From: Candidatus Treponema merdequi
GTDB taxonomy: Bacteria > Spirochaetota > Spirochaetia > Treponematales > Treponemataceae
DNA: 64,000 nucleotides
Direction: 5' to 3'
Assembly (NCBI GenBank): GCA_018064525.1
Contig: JAGHVB010000001.1
Location: forward strand, 1 to 64,000
Each line of letters begins with the position of its first letter. Within the stretch, counting starts at the first letter, position 1. A program made the translations under genes and the position numbers. Positions 1 through 9,458 of the stretch are shown here, piece after piece. The notes beneath the pieces were generated by a model. The model saw only the letters and a program-made list of their open reading frames with translations, was not told the DNA's origin and did not search any database.

Positions 1-335
1 ACTACTTTGCCTTCAGAATTACGTTTTTCGTTTGCAAGCGGAACAAGAATATAAGCACCGCCAAAACTTTTCTGATATTTTTCAGTCGCAAAAAATTCAG
101 CACCCGCATAATTTATACAAACATCACCTTCCAGCGCATTTGTGTATCCGTGTAAAAATACAAAAACAGGATACGATTTATCTTTTTCAAAACCATGTTC
201 AGTCGGATCAAAAAAATAATATTTCATGCCAGCCGCTTCATCAGTTTTATAAAGATTAAAATATTCACCAACTTTGTATGTAGGCGAAGAAATAAACGCA
301 CCTTCTGGAATTTCTTTTGTCCAGTCTTTTCCCAA
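1..335 (-). CDS. Alpha/beta hydrolase (esterase-like), N-terminal part, cut by window edge
   Basis: This is the first ~111 residues of a gene read off the left edge. The reading frame is open from a TTG at 333-335, which has CGGAG about nine bases upstream; a TAA lies a few codons before it. The visible protein carries a strand-plus-oxyanion motif VFVFLHGYTN, typical of secreted esterases, feruloyl esterases or dienelactone-hydrolase-like enzymes. The catalytic Ser, Asp and His would lie beyond the edge. No signal peptide is seen with this start, so an upstream start in another arrangement cannot be excluded. The fold assignment is reasonable; the substrate is unknown. Confidence 0.6.
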   Translation of the reverse strand, partial: MGKDWTKEIPEGAFISSPTYKVGEYFNLYKTDEAAGMKYYFFDPTEHGFEKDKSYPVFVFLHGYTNALEGDVCINYAGAEFFATEKYQKSFGGAYILVPLANEKRNSEGKV

Positions 336-427
336 TTTCGTAAACTCCGAGATAATTTAATTTTTTCTATTATACAAGATTATCAACTTTTTTGTGATAG
401 AGATGTGATTATATTTTCAAAATCTGT

Positions 428-433
428 TATTAT
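428..433 (+). promoter_or_regulatory. -10 box of a probable leaderless promoter
   Basis: TGTTATTAT forms an extended -10 whose expected start point falls on the ATG at 440. There is no ribosome binding site before that ATG. No convincing -35 is visible. Confidence 0.4.
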
Positions 434-439
434 CATCAC

Positions 440-865
440 ATGTTCAATTTAATCTGGCCGGCCGCCATCATCATTTTTTCAAATATTGTTTATCAGATCT
501 GCGCAAAAGGTATTCCTGAGCAGATGAATACTTACGCTTCCATGACAGTTACTTACGCTGTGGCAACGATTTTTTCGGCACTCATGTTTTTTGTTACAAC
601 TAAAGGTGACAATATCCTTCATCAATTTAAACTTACAAACTGGGCAACAATAATTTTAGGAATTGTGATTACCGGGCTCGAAGTTGGATTCATTTACGCT
701 TACAAAGCCGGATGGAAAGTAAACACGCTGGCAACAGTAACAAACGCATTTTTGGCAATTGCGCTCATCTTCCTTGGATTTTTTATGTACAAAGAAACAA
801 TTACCTGGAGCAAAGTTATTGGCGTTTTAATCTGCCTTGCAGGACTCTGGTTTATAAAAAGATAG
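440..865 (+). CDS. Small EamA/DMT-superfamily membrane transporter
   Basis: This 141-residue protein has four hydrophobic segments (about 2-20, 33-53, 66-90 and 95-138), the size and layout of a single EamA half-unit or SMR-type transporter of the drug/metabolite superfamily. The loop motif FMYKETITWSKVIGVLI before the last helix is typical of EamA domains. Half-size members usually work as dimers in the inner membrane; the substrate cannot be inferred. It stands alone between a divergent esterase and the histidine kinase. There is no Shine-Dalgarno, and a -10 box sits seven bases upstream, so translation may be leaderless. Confidence 0.75.
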   Translation: MFNLIWPAAIIIFSNIVYQICAKGIPEQMNTYASMTVTYAVATIFSALMFFVTTKGDNILHQFKLTNWATIILGIVITGLEVGFIYAYKAGWKVNTLATVTNAFLAIALIFLGFFMYKETITWSKVIGVLICLAGLWFIKR

Positions 866-1000
866 AAAACAGCAATTAATCTAGATGGTTTTATTATAGA
901 ATAAAATAAATTGTATTCCTGAAAATTGTGTGTTACCATTAAATATAGAAGCATATAATTTTTTACCTCATACCTGTGTAATTTTTCAGGGAGATCTGTC

Positions 1001-3760
1001 GTGCAGGATTACATCTATTCTGTAATAGGAATTATTTCAATTGCCATTCAGCTTATAATAAATTTTAATGTAATGTTTAAAACAAATCAGAATACGCTGC
1101 AGAAAGCTGCTGAAAAATATCGTTTTCTGATGAGTGCAATTTTTGCTTATTATATTACGGATGCTTTGTGGGGAATTTTTGCGGGGCTGAACTGGATTCC
1201 AGCACTTTTCATTGATACAACGATTTATTATGTTGCGATGGCTTCTGCAATTGTCTGGTTTTACAGTTATATTATTGAATATCTTGAAATAAAAGACTGG
1301 CGCGCGAAATTCTTTTATTATTTTGGAAAAGGATTTTTTGTTCTGGAAATGCTCTGTCTTATTGCAAACTTTTTTGTGCATTGTTTTTTCTGGTTTGATG
1401 AAAATGATGTATATGTTGCAGGACCAGTCAGATATCTTGCATTATGGGTTCAAATTGCGATGTTTGCTTTTTCAAGTATCGTAACTTTTATTGATGCATG
1501 CAAATCAGAGGTAACAGAAAAAAAACGTCATCTTGCGATTTTCTTTTTCAGTCTGATAATGCTTATTGCAATTATTTTCCAGGAAAGATTTCCTCTTCTT
1601 CCATTTTATGCACTTGGATGTCTGATTGGATGCTGTGTACTTCATGTTTACGTTGTAGGCGATGAATCTAATGAGTATCAGAAGATGCTTGTTAAGGAAA
1701 AAGAAAAACTTCAGAATCTTGCAGATGAGCTTTCAAATTATAAACATGCAGTTCTTTCTGATGCACTGCTTTCGTTTGAGGCAAATCTTTCAAAGGATGA
1801 AATTTATTACGGTATCTGGAAAGATAATGCGGGTAACGAAGTTCCATTAAAAAATATTATTGGATTTGAAACTCCATGCAGTTATGAAAAATATATTAAT
1901 ACCCGGAAAGAAAATTTTGTAAAAGAAACTGATGTTGATTCTTTTGCAGAACATACTGACAGAAAACTTTTGCTTGAACAATTTAAAAATGGTAATACAG
2001 AAATAACTTTTGATTATGAGGCTAAAACTATTTCAGGGCACAGCACATGGCTTCGCCGTAGTATTGCAATGATTCAGAATCAGGCGGGAGATATAATTGC
2101 GTTTACAAGTGTAAAAGATATTTCTGCAATTGTCGGACAGGCAAAACGCGAAGAGGCTTATATTCGTGCTCTGGCCATGGAGTATGAAAGTATTGCAATC
2201 GTTGAAATAAATAATATCAATCAGGAAGAAGATAAAGTTTTAATTCACAGCCGTTTATCTGAAGATATGTTAAATCTTATAGATGAAGAAACTGCGAATG
2301 AAATTTATTACAGCAGAAAGCTTGATCTTATGACACGGTTTGTTCATCCTGAAGACAGGGAGCAGTTTGTTGCGAATACAAAAAGAGTTAAGCTTTTTGA
2401 ATCGTTTGCAAAAAATGAAACTCATGTTGTAGATTTCCGTATCATAAAGCCTGACAATTCATATATTTATTATCAGCTCAGTTTTATTGCAATTAAAGAT
2501 GATAATGGAATTCCAGTTGGAACGATTGCATGTATTCGAAATATTGATTCTGAAATCAGAAAAGAATTTGGAATCCGTCAGGAACTTGAAAATGCAAAAA
2601 TTGCGGCAGAAGCTGCAAACCAGGCAAAGACAACATTCCTGTTCAATATGTCCCATGATATCCGTACACCTATGAATGCAATCATAGGTTTTACAGAAAT
2701 TGCGAAGAAACATATAAACGAACCGCAGCGTGTTCTTGATTCACTTGAAAAAGTTAAATTGTCCAGCGGACATCTTCTGACTCTTATAAATGATGTCCTT
2801 GATATGTCCCGCATTGAAACAGGAAATATAAATATTCAGGAAGAACCTGTATGTATAGATGCTGCTTCAGATAATCTTTTCAGTCTGCTAAATGGAAGTG
2901 CAGAAGAAAAAAATATTACATTGACTTCTGAAATTGATTCATCTGTAAAAGATCACTGGATTTATGCAGACAGACTTCATGTAATGCGAGTTCTTACAAA
3001 CATTGTTTCAAATTCCGTAAAATATACAAATAACGGCGGAAAAATAAATATCCTTGCAGAAGAATTTCCGTGCGAAAAACAAGGGTATGCGAAATATCGC
3101 TATACTGTTGCTGATACTGGAATTGGAATGAGCAAAGAATTTCTTTCTCATTTATTTGAACCATTTGCGAGAGCAGAAAGTGCAACTAAAAGCGGTATAA
3201 TCGGAACAGGACTTGGAATGTCCATTACAAAGTCACTTGTAGAATTAATGGGTGGCACAATTTTTGTTGAAAGTGAATTGAATAAAGGTACTACAGTTCG
3301 CGTGGAATTTGAAAATAAGATTGCAGATCCTCAGGAACAGCAGGAGGAAGATTTAAATATTATGTCCGCAGTTTTTGAAGGTAAAAAAGTGCTTCTTGTA
3401 GAAGATAATGTTTTTAATCGTGAAATTGCCACAGAACTTCTTGAAAGTGAAGGGTTTATAGTTGATACTGCAGAGGACGGAGATATTGCTGTTGAAAGAA
3501 TGCGTAATTCACATGAAGGTCAGTATGATTTGATTCTTATGGATATTCAGATGCCGAGAATGAACGGCTATGATGCTACAAAAGCAATTCGAGAACTCCC
3601 AAATCCTTATACTGCAAATATTCCGATTATTGCAATGACAGCAAATGCATTTGCAGAAGACATAAAAAATGCTCTTGATGCAAAAATGAATGACCATATT
3701 TCAAAACCGATTGATAAGAAAAAACTGTTCCACATAATTTCAAAATTTTTAACTAACTGA
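1001..3760 (+). CDS. Membrane hybrid histidine kinase with PAS-like region and receiver
   Basis: This 919-residue sensor kinase starts at GTG behind GGGAG. About seven hydrophobic helices fill residues 1-220 and serve as the sensor or anchor. A short coiled linker and two PAS-like modules (about 250-370 and 385-520) follow. The HisKA H-box [11 protein letters not shown] has its phospho-His near 550, and the ATPase domain carries the N-box and [13 protein letters not shown]-terminal receiver (about 795-915) has the acceptor Asp in [14 protein letters not shown] near 847 and a late Lys in ISKPID. No separate response regulator or output gene is adjacent, so the phosphate target is unknown. It is clearly paralogous to the kinase at 25242-27101 and to the remnant at 39083-39757. 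Confidence 0.9.
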   Translation: MQDYIYSVIGIISIAIQLIINFNVMFKTNQNTLQKAAEKYRFLMSAIFAYYITDALWGIFAGLNWIPALFIDTTIYYVAMASAIVWFYSYIIEYLEIKDWRAKFFYYFGKGFFVLEMLCLIANFFVHCFFWFDENDVYVAGPVRYLALWVQIAMFAFSSIVTFIDACKSEVTEKKRHLAIFFFSLIMLIAIIFQERFPLLPFYALGCLIGCCVLHVYVVGDESNEYQKMLVKEKEKLQNLADELSNYKHAVLSDALLSFEANLSKDEIYYGIWKDNAGNEVPLKNIIGFETPCSYEKYINTRKENFVKETDVDSFAEHTDRKLLLEQFKNGNTEITFDYEAKTISGHSTWLRRSIAMIQNQAGDIIAFTSVKDISAIVGQAKREEAYIRALAMEYESIAIVEINNINQEEDKVLIHSRLSEDMLNLIDEETANEIYYSRKLDLMTRFVHPEDREQFVANTKRVKLFESFAKNETHVVDFRIIKPDNSYIYYQLSFIAIKDDNGIPVGTIACIRNIDSEIRKEFGIRQELENAKIAAEAANQAKTTFLFNMSHDIRTPMNAIIGFTEIAKKHINEPQRVLDSLEKVKLSSGHLLTLINDVLDMSRIETGNINIQEEPVCIDAASDNLFSLLNGSAEEKNITLTSEIDSSVKDHWIYADRLHVMRVLTNIVSNSVKYTNNGGKINILAEEFPCEKQGYAKYRYTVADTGIGMSKEFLSHLFEPFARAESATKSGIIGTGLGMSITKSLVELMGGTIFVESELNKGTTVRVEFENKIADPQEQQEEDLNIMSAVFEGKKVLLVEDNVFNREIATELLESEGFIVDTAEDGDIAVERMRNSHEGQYDLILMDIQMPRMNGYDATKAIRELPNPYTANIPIIAMTANAFAEDIKNALDAKMNDHISKPIDKKKLFHIISKFLTN

Positions 3761-3828
3761 CAGATATATTTTTATGACAAACTGATGAATACCTGTGATG
3801 TATGTGATATAATTATTCAGAGGTTTAA

Positions 3829-4767
3829 ATGTCAGAGTATAGCGAACGTATCAGAAAAGAATGGGCAATGCTCAGTGTTGTCCGTGATGCAAATTTAAAA
3901 CAGCCTGTAACAATTGAAGCTTATAAAAATATTGAATACAGACAATGCGAAGATTATGATTATCAGAATGGCTGGAACCTGCTCGATCTGTATGTGCCAA
4001 AGCAGCATTCAGGAAAACTTCCTGTCATTATGAGTTTTCATGGTGGTTCTTATGTTTACGGCACAAAAGAAATGTATAAGTATTATCTTATGTCGATTGC
4101 AGAAAAAGGTTTCGCTGTAGTTAATTTTAATTATCGTCTAGCTCCTGAATATAAATTTCCGACAGCATTTGTTGATGCGAATTGCGTTGTAAACTGGGTT
4201 CGTGAAAATGCAGAAAAATATAATCTTGATCTGAATAATTTTTTTCTGATGGGAGATTCTGCGGGCGCACATTATGTTTCGATGTACTCTGTTCTTTGCA
4301 CGAATCCTGCTTATTCTGAAATGATTGGAATTCGCCCGCCTGAAAATTTTGTTCCAAAGGCTGTTGCGATGAACTGCGGTTTTTATAAAATCAACTGGTT
4401 CTTTTGTCTTGTAAACGATTTTGTTCAGGCGATGTGTGATCTTTTTGGTGAAAAGGAATTTGAAAAAGGTAAATACTTTTTGAATGGAAAAAATATCAGG
4501 ATTAAAAAGTTTTTCAATACGACAAACATCATGACAAAAGATTTTCCGCCGGCATTTATTACAACAGGTGGAAATGATTTTGTAAAATTCCAGATTAATT
4601 ATATGAAACGCCTGATGAAAAAATTCCACATAAAACATGAAATTAAAATTTACGGAACACGAGCAGATAAAGATACAATTCACAATTTTCATACAAATCC
4701 GGATTGCACTTATTCGAAGAAGTGTAATGATGAAGAGTGTGAATTTTTTAAAAATATGCAGGGGTAA
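3829..4767 (+). CDS. Alpha/beta hydrolase, acetyl-esterase (HSL-like) family
   Basis: This 312-residue cytoplasmic hydrolase has the family's oxyanion motif FHGGSYVYG near residue 70, YRLAPEYKFP near 105 and the nucleophile elbow GDSAGAH near 144. The catalytic Asp is probably in GGNDF and the His in IHNFH close to the C-terminus. The ATG follows GAGG at normal spacing. The HAD phosphatase gene begins six bases after its stop codon, so the two are probably co-transcribed. Substrates of this family are short-chain esters, including acetylated sugars; the actual one is not evident. Confidence 0.85.
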   Translation: MSEYSERIRKEWAMLSVVRDANLKQPVTIEAYKNIEYRQCEDYDYQNGWNLLDLYVPKQHSGKLPVIMSFHGGSYVYGTKEMYKYYLMSIAEKGFAVVNFNYRLAPEYKFPTAFVDANCVVNWVRENAEKYNLDLNNFFLMGDSAGAHYVSMYSVLCTNPAYSEMIGIRPPENFVPKAVAMNCGFYKINWFFCLVNDFVQAMCDLFGEKEFEKGKYFLNGKNIRIKKFFNTTNIMTKDFPPAFITTGGNDFVKFQINYMKRLMKKFHIKHEIKIYGTRADKDTIHNFHTNPDCTYSKKCNDEECEFFKNMQG

Positions 4768-4773
4768 AAAAGT

Positions 4774-5340
4774 ATGAAAGTTTTTGATTTTGACAATACG
4801 CTTTACAATGGTGAAAGTGCAATTGATTTTGTCTTATATCTGATAAAGGGAAATAAAAAAATTCTTTTATGGATTCCGAAAATTGCAGTCGGACTTTTAA
4901 AATATAAATTATGTCTTGTTGGAAAAGATGCAATTGAAAATCAGCTTAATGCCTTTTTGAAATTTGTTGCGAATGACGGAAGAGATTTAAAAACTGTAGT
5001 TTCTGAATTCTGGATTCGTAATGAAAAGAATTTAAAACCACATCTTCTTAAGCTTGTAGAAAAAGAAGACGCAATCATCACGGGAAGTCCTTCTTTTTTA
5101 ATTGAAGGAATTAAAGATAAACTTGGAACTTCAAAATTAGACTGTTCGGATTTTGATATGGTAAATTATCATATCAACTTCTTAAACTACGGAGAAAATA
5201 AAGTAAAAAAATACCGTGAACTTTATGGTGATAAACCGATTGATGTTTTTTATACAGATTCTTACAACGATCAACCTATGATGGACATTTCAAAAGAAGT
5301 TTATCTTGTCACAAAAAATAAAGTTAAAAAAATTAAATAA
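4774..5340 (+). CDS. HAD-superfamily (IB-type) phosphatase
   Basis: This 188-residue protein has the HAD motifs in order: DFDNTLYNG at residues 4-12 (nucleophile and acid Asp), ITGSP near 105 (motif II) and YTDSYNDQPMMD near 165 (motif IV). It resembles the subclass-IB phosphoserine-phosphatase-like enzymes. A hydrophobic patch around residues 20-45 fits the helical cap of that subclass. It probably hydrolyses a small phosphorylated metabolite in the cytoplasm. It lies directly behind the esterase gene. Confidence 0.8.
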   Translation: MKVFDFDNTLYNGESAIDFVLYLIKGNKKILLWIPKIAVGLLKYKLCLVGKDAIENQLNAFLKFVANDGRDLKTVVSEFWIRNEKNLKPHLLKLVEKEDAIITGSPSFLIEGIKDKLGTSKLDCSDFDMVNYHINFLNYGENKVKKYRELYGDKPIDVFYTDSYNDQPMMDISKEVYLVTKNKVKKIK

Positions 5341-5352
5341 GCCTGACAGATA

Positions 5353-6366
5353 TTACTGTTTTGAAATCGAATTTCTTTCCCAGAAAACGCCGTCAGAATA
5401 TCCCTGAATTGATTTATCAGTTTCTGCTTTATTTAATCTTTTCTGTGCAAGAAGTGAATATTCCTCGTTAAGTTCTACTCCAAAAAAATGACGGCCAAGT
5501 TTTTTCGCAGTTACACTTGCGGTTCCGCTTCCGAGGAATGGATCAAAAATTATGTCACCTGGACGTGATGAAGCGAGAATCAGTTTTGCATAAAGTTTTT
5601 CCGGTTTTTGTGTCGGATGATCTGTATTTTCCGGCATTGACCAGAATGGAATTGAAATGTCATCCCAGAAATTTGACGGGTAGGTGAGCCTGAAATTTCC
5701 ATCTGCAGTTTTGTCCCAGTCTTTAGGAACTCCGTTCACTTTGTATGGAGCGATTACACGTCGTTTGATTTTTACAGCTTCAACATTAAAATAATAATCA
5801 TCAGGATTTTTAACTGCAAACCAGATGTCTTCCATTCCGTTTTTCCAGTTTGATTTTGCGCCTCTTCCCTTTTCGCGTTGCCAGGTTATCCGGTTTAAAA
5901 TTGTAAGTTCTTTTTCTACAGCACGCTGCAGACTTGATGTGCATTTCCAGTCACCGCAGATGTAAAGGGAACCGGACGGTTTTAATTTTTTGCAGACATC
6001 AGGAAGCCATGTTGATAAATATTCATCATAGCTTTCATTAGAACGCGCGTTGAATTTAGTTCCATTAAAATCTTTTGTCAGATTGTAAGGCGGATCGATG
6101 ATGATTAAATCTGCAAATTCATCAGGAAGAAGTTTGAGTGCTTCGAGTAAATCGCAGTTGAGTGTTTTGTCGAGAAATGAAGAAGTCGGTATGGTTGAGT
6201 CAGATGTTTTGTCATCGATAAATTTTGCGTTTGATGAGTTTGTGGAATCTGCAAGAGCGCGGAACTGATCGAGAGTGAGAATCTGTTTTTTAAGTTCCGG
6301 GATTTCTTCCTGAGAAAGAGTGAGTGTTCTGTTTCGTCCTGCGCGTTGTTTTTCTGTTTTTGACAT
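5353..6366 (-). CDS. Beta-class DNA adenine/cytosine-N4 methyltransferase, orphan
   Basis: This 337-residue amino-methyltransferase shows the catalytic motif DPPYN near residue 91 and the SAM-binding motif FDPFLGSGT near 270. Motif IV before motif I is the beta-class order. The segment between them holds the target-recognition part. The N-terminus is a polar extension of about 65 residues. No restriction endonuclease or specificity gene is next to it, so it is probably a solitary epigenetic modifier or regulator. Its recognition sequence cannot be read from the protein. It converges on the HAD gene and diverges from the Gfo/Idh gene. Confidence 0.85.
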   Translation of the reverse strand: MSKTEKQRAGRNRTLTLSQEEIPELKKQILTLDQFRALADSTNSSNAKFIDDKTSDSTIPTSSFLDKTLNCDLLEALKLLPDEFADLIIIDPPYNLTKDFNGTKFNARSNESYDEYLSTWLPDVCKKLKPSGSLYICGDWKCTSSLQRAVEKELTILNRITWQREKGRGAKSNWKNGMEDIWFAVKNPDDYYFNVEAVKIKRRVIAPYKVNGVPKDWDKTADGNFRLTYPSNFWDDISIPFWSMPENTDHPTQKPEKLYAKLILASSRPGDIIFDPFLGSGTASVTAKKLGRHFFGVELNEEYSLLAQKRLNKAETDKSIQGYSDGVFWERNSISKQ

Positions 6367-6502
6367 ATTTTAATTATATAGAAAATCGTGAAATTTTAAA
6401 AGGATTTTCTTGCTAAACAAATAAGATTGGATTAGAGTTATAGAATAAAGTTATAAATTTTTTATATTAATTTTTATTTCAGGCAAAGGAGTTGTAAAAG
6501 AT

Positions 6503-7495
6503 ATGTTTAAAATTGGAATTATAGGAGCCGGATGGATTGCAGAAAGAATGGTAGAAACTGTTTCCGGAATGAAAAATGTTCAGGTTTATGCAATTGCATC
6601 GCGTGACATTTTAAAAGCAAATGCGTTTGCAGAAAAGCACCGTATTCCGAGAGCGTTTGGTGATTATGAAGATTTATGCAAAGATGATGATATAGATCTC
6701 GTTTATATCGCAACTCCCCATTCACATCACGCAGAACACGCAGCGCTTGCAATCAAACACAAAAAAAATGTCCTTTGCGAAAAAGCTTTTACAATGAATT
6801 CAGCCCAGGCCAAAAAAATAATTTCACTTGCAAAGAAAAACAAAGTCTATCTTGCAGAAGCAATCTGGACCCGCTATATGCCTTCAAGAAAATTAATTTC
6901 TGATCTCATTAAAAGTAAGATAATCGGAAATGTAAAATATCTGACTGCAAATCTCAGTTATTCAATGGCGCAGAAAGAAAGAATTGTAAAACCGGAACTT
7001 GCAGGCGGTGCTCTTCTTGATCTCGGAGTTTACTGTTTGAATTTTGCGTTCATGTGTTTTGGAAATGATTTGTCCGGAAATAAAATTACAAAAATTGATT
7101 CATCTGCAAAACTAACAAAAAAAGGCGTTGATGAAAGTGAATCGATGACAGTTTATTTCAAAGACGGCAAAGTTGCGTATCTGACTTCTGCTGTCGATGC
7201 GCGTTCTGACAGAAAAGGAATCATCTGGGGGGACAAAGGTTATATCGTTGTAGAAAACATCAACAACCCGAACGCCATCAATGTTTACAGCGACGAAGAT
7301 AAACTTATCAAAAGCGTAAAAATTCCACAGCAGATAACCGGATATGAATACCAGGTTTCAGAAGCAGTAAAAATGATAAAGGCAAAAAAAACAGAAAGCG
7401 AATCGATGCCGCTTTCAGAAACAGTTTTTGTCATGCAGACAATGGATAAACTTAGAAAAGACTGGGGCGTTGTTTTTCCACAGGAGAAAAAGTAA
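6503..7495 (+). CDS. Gfo/Idh/MocA-family oxidoreductase
   Basis: This 330-residue dehydrogenase has an N-terminal Rossmann dinucleotide site (GIIGAGWIAERM, residues 4-15), the family motif CEKAFT near 93 in place of the usual EKP, and a C-terminal beta-sheet domain. It is probably cytoplasmic and NAD(P)-dependent, acting on a sugar, inositol or a related dihydrodiol compound; the substrate is unknown. AAAGGAG precedes the ATG at a normal distance. A strong terminator follows the stop codon, so the gene is a single transcription unit. Confidence 0.85.
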   Translation: MFKIGIIGAGWIAERMVETVSGMKNVQVYAIASRDILKANAFAEKHRIPRAFGDYEDLCKDDDIDLVYIATPHSHHAEHAALAIKHKKNVLCEKAFTMNSAQAKKIISLAKKNKVYLAEAIWTRYMPSRKLISDLIKSKIIGNVKYLTANLSYSMAQKERIVKPELAGGALLDLGVYCLNFAFMCFGNDLSGNKITKIDSSAKLTKKGVDESESMTVYFKDGKVAYLTSAVDARSDRKGIIWGDKGYIVVENINNPNAINVYSDEDKLIKSVKIPQQITGYEYQVSEAVKMIKAKKTESESMPLSETVFVMQTMDKLRKDWGVVFPQEKK

Positions 7496-7502
7496 AGTGG
7501 AG

Positions 7503-7530
7503 TCATCCCGTTAATCGGGATGATTTTTTT
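7503..7530 (+). terminator. Intrinsic terminator after the Gfo/Idh gene
   Basis: A perfect 8-bp stem, TCATCCCG with CGGGATGA, encloses a 5-nt loop and is followed by seven T. The antiporter gene starts 12 bases further on, so that gene is expressed by read-through or from a promoter inside or upstream of the hairpin. Confidence 0.9.
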
Positions 7531-7541
7531 AAGGATATAAA

Positions 7542-8741
7542 ATGATTACATCTCTTGCACTAATTTTTCTTGTCGGACTTTCGATGGCATTCATCTGTCA
7601 GAAAATAAAAATTCCACGAATCATCGGAATGCTTATTACGGGAATCGTTCTTGGTCCATTTGTTCTCGATTTTTTGGATCCGTCAATTCTTGCAATCAGC
7701 AGTGAACTCAGGCGGATGGCGCTTATCATTATTTTGATTAAGGCAGGTCTTTCGCTTGATATTTCAGATTTGAAACAGATCGGGCTTCCTGCTGTTCTGA
7801 TGTCGTTTCTTCCGGCTGTGTTTGAGATTATCGGTTTTGTGATTTTTGGTCCTGTGATTCTTGGAATGACGAGACTTGAAGCTGCGATTACAGGTGCTGT
7901 TCTTGGTGCAGTGTCGCCTGCTGTTGTTGTTCCGCGTATGGTGGAACTTATGGAAAAGAAATATGGAACTGATAAAAAAATTCCGCAGCTTGTTCTTGCA
8001 GGTGCTTCACTTGATGATGTGTTTGTGATCGTTTTGTTTCAGGCATTTGTAAGCATGGCGCAGGGAAATGGAATTTCTGTCCGAAGTTTTATTGATGTTC
8101 CGGTATCTATTGTCTTGGGAATTGCAATTGGTGCACTCTCTGGAATTTTTCTTGCGTTTATTTTTGATTTATTTTACAGACACGGACATAAAATCAGAAA
8201 CAGTTTAAAGGTAATTATTATTTTGGGAAGTTCTTTTTTACTGATGGCAGTTGAAGGCTGGGTTGAACCGTGGGTTGCAGTATCAGGACTTCTTGCTGTT
8301 ATGAGTATGGCTTGTTTTATTCAGAAGAAGTCGAGTAAAGAAGTTGCATCACGATTGTCACAAAAATACGGAAAGCTCTGGCTTTGTGCAGAAGTGATTC
8401 TGTTTGTTATGGTCGGTGCTGCAGTTGATATTCGTTATACGCTTGATGCAGGCCTTGGTGCTGTGCTTGCGATTTTCATTGCACTGGGATTCCGTTCGGT
8501 TGGAGTTGTGCTTTGTCTTTTGGGAACAAATCTAAATGCAAAGGAACGGTTATTCTGCGTGATTTCTTATTTGCCAAAAGCTACAGTTCAGGCTGCAATC
8601 GGTTCAGTTCCATTGTCACTTGGACTTCCGTGCGGAAAACTTGTGCTTTCTGTTGCTGTAATTTCAATTTTGATAACGGCTCCGCTTGGTGCTTTTTTGA
8701 TGGATGGAACTTATAAAAAATTTTTGTTAAAGCAGGAATAG
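7542..8741 (+). CDS. Cation:proton antiporter (CPA, Na+/H+ exchanger-like)
   Basis: This 399-residue integral membrane protein has about 11-13 hydrophobic helices spread along its length. The N-terminal half carries KIPRIIGMLITGIVLGP, characteristic of the CPA exchanger domain, and the middle has GASLDDVFVIV, where the paired Asp residues match the ion-binding site of these exchangers. It lacks the C-terminal TrkA-N or cytoplasmic regulatory domain seen in Kef-type members. It probably exchanges Na+ or K+ for protons at the inner membrane. Confidence 0.85.
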   Translation: MITSLALIFLVGLSMAFICQKIKIPRIIGMLITGIVLGPFVLDFLDPSILAISSELRRMALIIILIKAGLSLDISDLKQIGLPAVLMSFLPAVFEIIGFVIFGPVILGMTRLEAAITGAVLGAVSPAVVVPRMVELMEKKYGTDKKIPQLVLAGASLDDVFVIVLFQAFVSMAQGNGISVRSFIDVPVSIVLGIAIGALSGIFLAFIFDLFYRHGHKIRNSLKVIIILGSSFLLMAVEGWVEPWVAVSGLLAVMSMACFIQKKSSKEVASRLSQKYGKLWLCAEVILFVMVGAAVDIRYTLDAGLGAVLAIFIALGFRSVGVVLCLLGTNLNAKERLFCVISYLPKATVQAAIGSVPLSLGLPCGKLVLSVAVISILITAPLGAFLMDGTYKKFLLKQE

Positions 8742-8808
8742 AAAACAGTCTATATAAATTCAACTAATCGAAACGGAGAACAAAAGAAAAGACAGAATAA
8801 TTTGCGTC

Positions 8809-8837
8809 TTGAAAATTCACTTTTTTAAAGTTAAAAT
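8809..8837 (+). promoter_or_regulatory. Sigma-70-type promoter of the small exported protein
   Basis: TTGAAA, a 17-bp spacer and TAAAAT lie about 40 bases before the ATG at 8875. The open frame extends upstream through this promoter, which argues for the downstream start. Confidence 0.7.
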
Positions 8838-8874
8838 AATATATTCTTTTATGAAATCAAATGGAGGGTTTCAA

Positions 8875-9297
8875 ATGAAAAAAATTTTATTAGCTTGTTT
8901 AGTAGCTGCAGTTGCAGTAACAGGTGTTTTCGCACAGGGAATCGGCGATGCTCTTAATGATGCTGATCAGCAGATTGCAGCAGCTGGCGAACAGTTTCCA
9001 AAAGGAACATGGGTTGATCCTAACTATAATGCAGCATGGGAATTTGGTGTAAACAACACACTCAAACTCTATGATGCTACAACTGGTGAATTGATTTACA
9101 CTTTCGGAAAAAATCAGAGAAAGAATTTCAAAGTAAACATGACAAATGACGGTCTTGTTATTACATTCAGATGTGACGATACACAGCGCACATACAAGTT
9201 TACAAAATCAGTTACTTTGAGTACAGACATCAAAATGGAAATCGATGCAGATTTCTTGACTGAACACTACACAGTAAACATGAAAATGAAAAGATAG
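8875..9297 (+). CDS. Small exported protein of unknown function
   Basis: This 140-residue protein starts at 8875 behind GGAGG. It has a clear signal peptide (charged MKK, hydrophobic LLACLVAAVAVTGVFA, cleavage after VFAQ), leaving a beta-rich domain of about 120 residues with alternating polar and hydrophobic residues. The pattern suggests a small beta-barrel or lipocalin-like periplasmic protein, but no motif identifies it. It has its own promoter and a strong terminator, so it is probably an independently expressed, possibly abundant, periplasmic protein. Confidence 0.75.
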   Translation: MKKILLACLVAAVAVTGVFAQGIGDALNDADQQIAAAGEQFPKGTWVDPNYNAAWEFGVNNTLKLYDATTGELIYTFGKNQRKNFKVNMTNDGLVITFRCDDTQRTYKFTKSVTLSTDIKMEIDADFLTEHYTVNMKMKR

Positions 9298-9345
9298 TTT
9301 CTCACTAAAGAAAAATTTTCTTTAGTTGAAAAAAACTATATGGTT

Positions 9346-9413
9346 AAAAAGCCGGTCATTATAAGTGATAAAGTTTTTATAAACGGAATCACTTATAATG
9401 ACCGGCTTTTTTT
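9346..9413. terminator. Long bidirectional terminator between convergent genes
   Basis: An inverted repeat of about 23 bp (AAGCCGGTCATTATAAGTGA and its complement) has an A run on its left and a T run on its right. It can therefore end both the small exported-protein gene and the converging his fusion gene. A second palindrome, CTAAAGAAAA with TTTTCTTTAG, lies just upstream at 9304-9324. Confidence 0.9.
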
Positions 9414-9458
9414 AACAGTATGTTTTAAACTGAAAAGATGAAAAAATAAACTGTTGTT

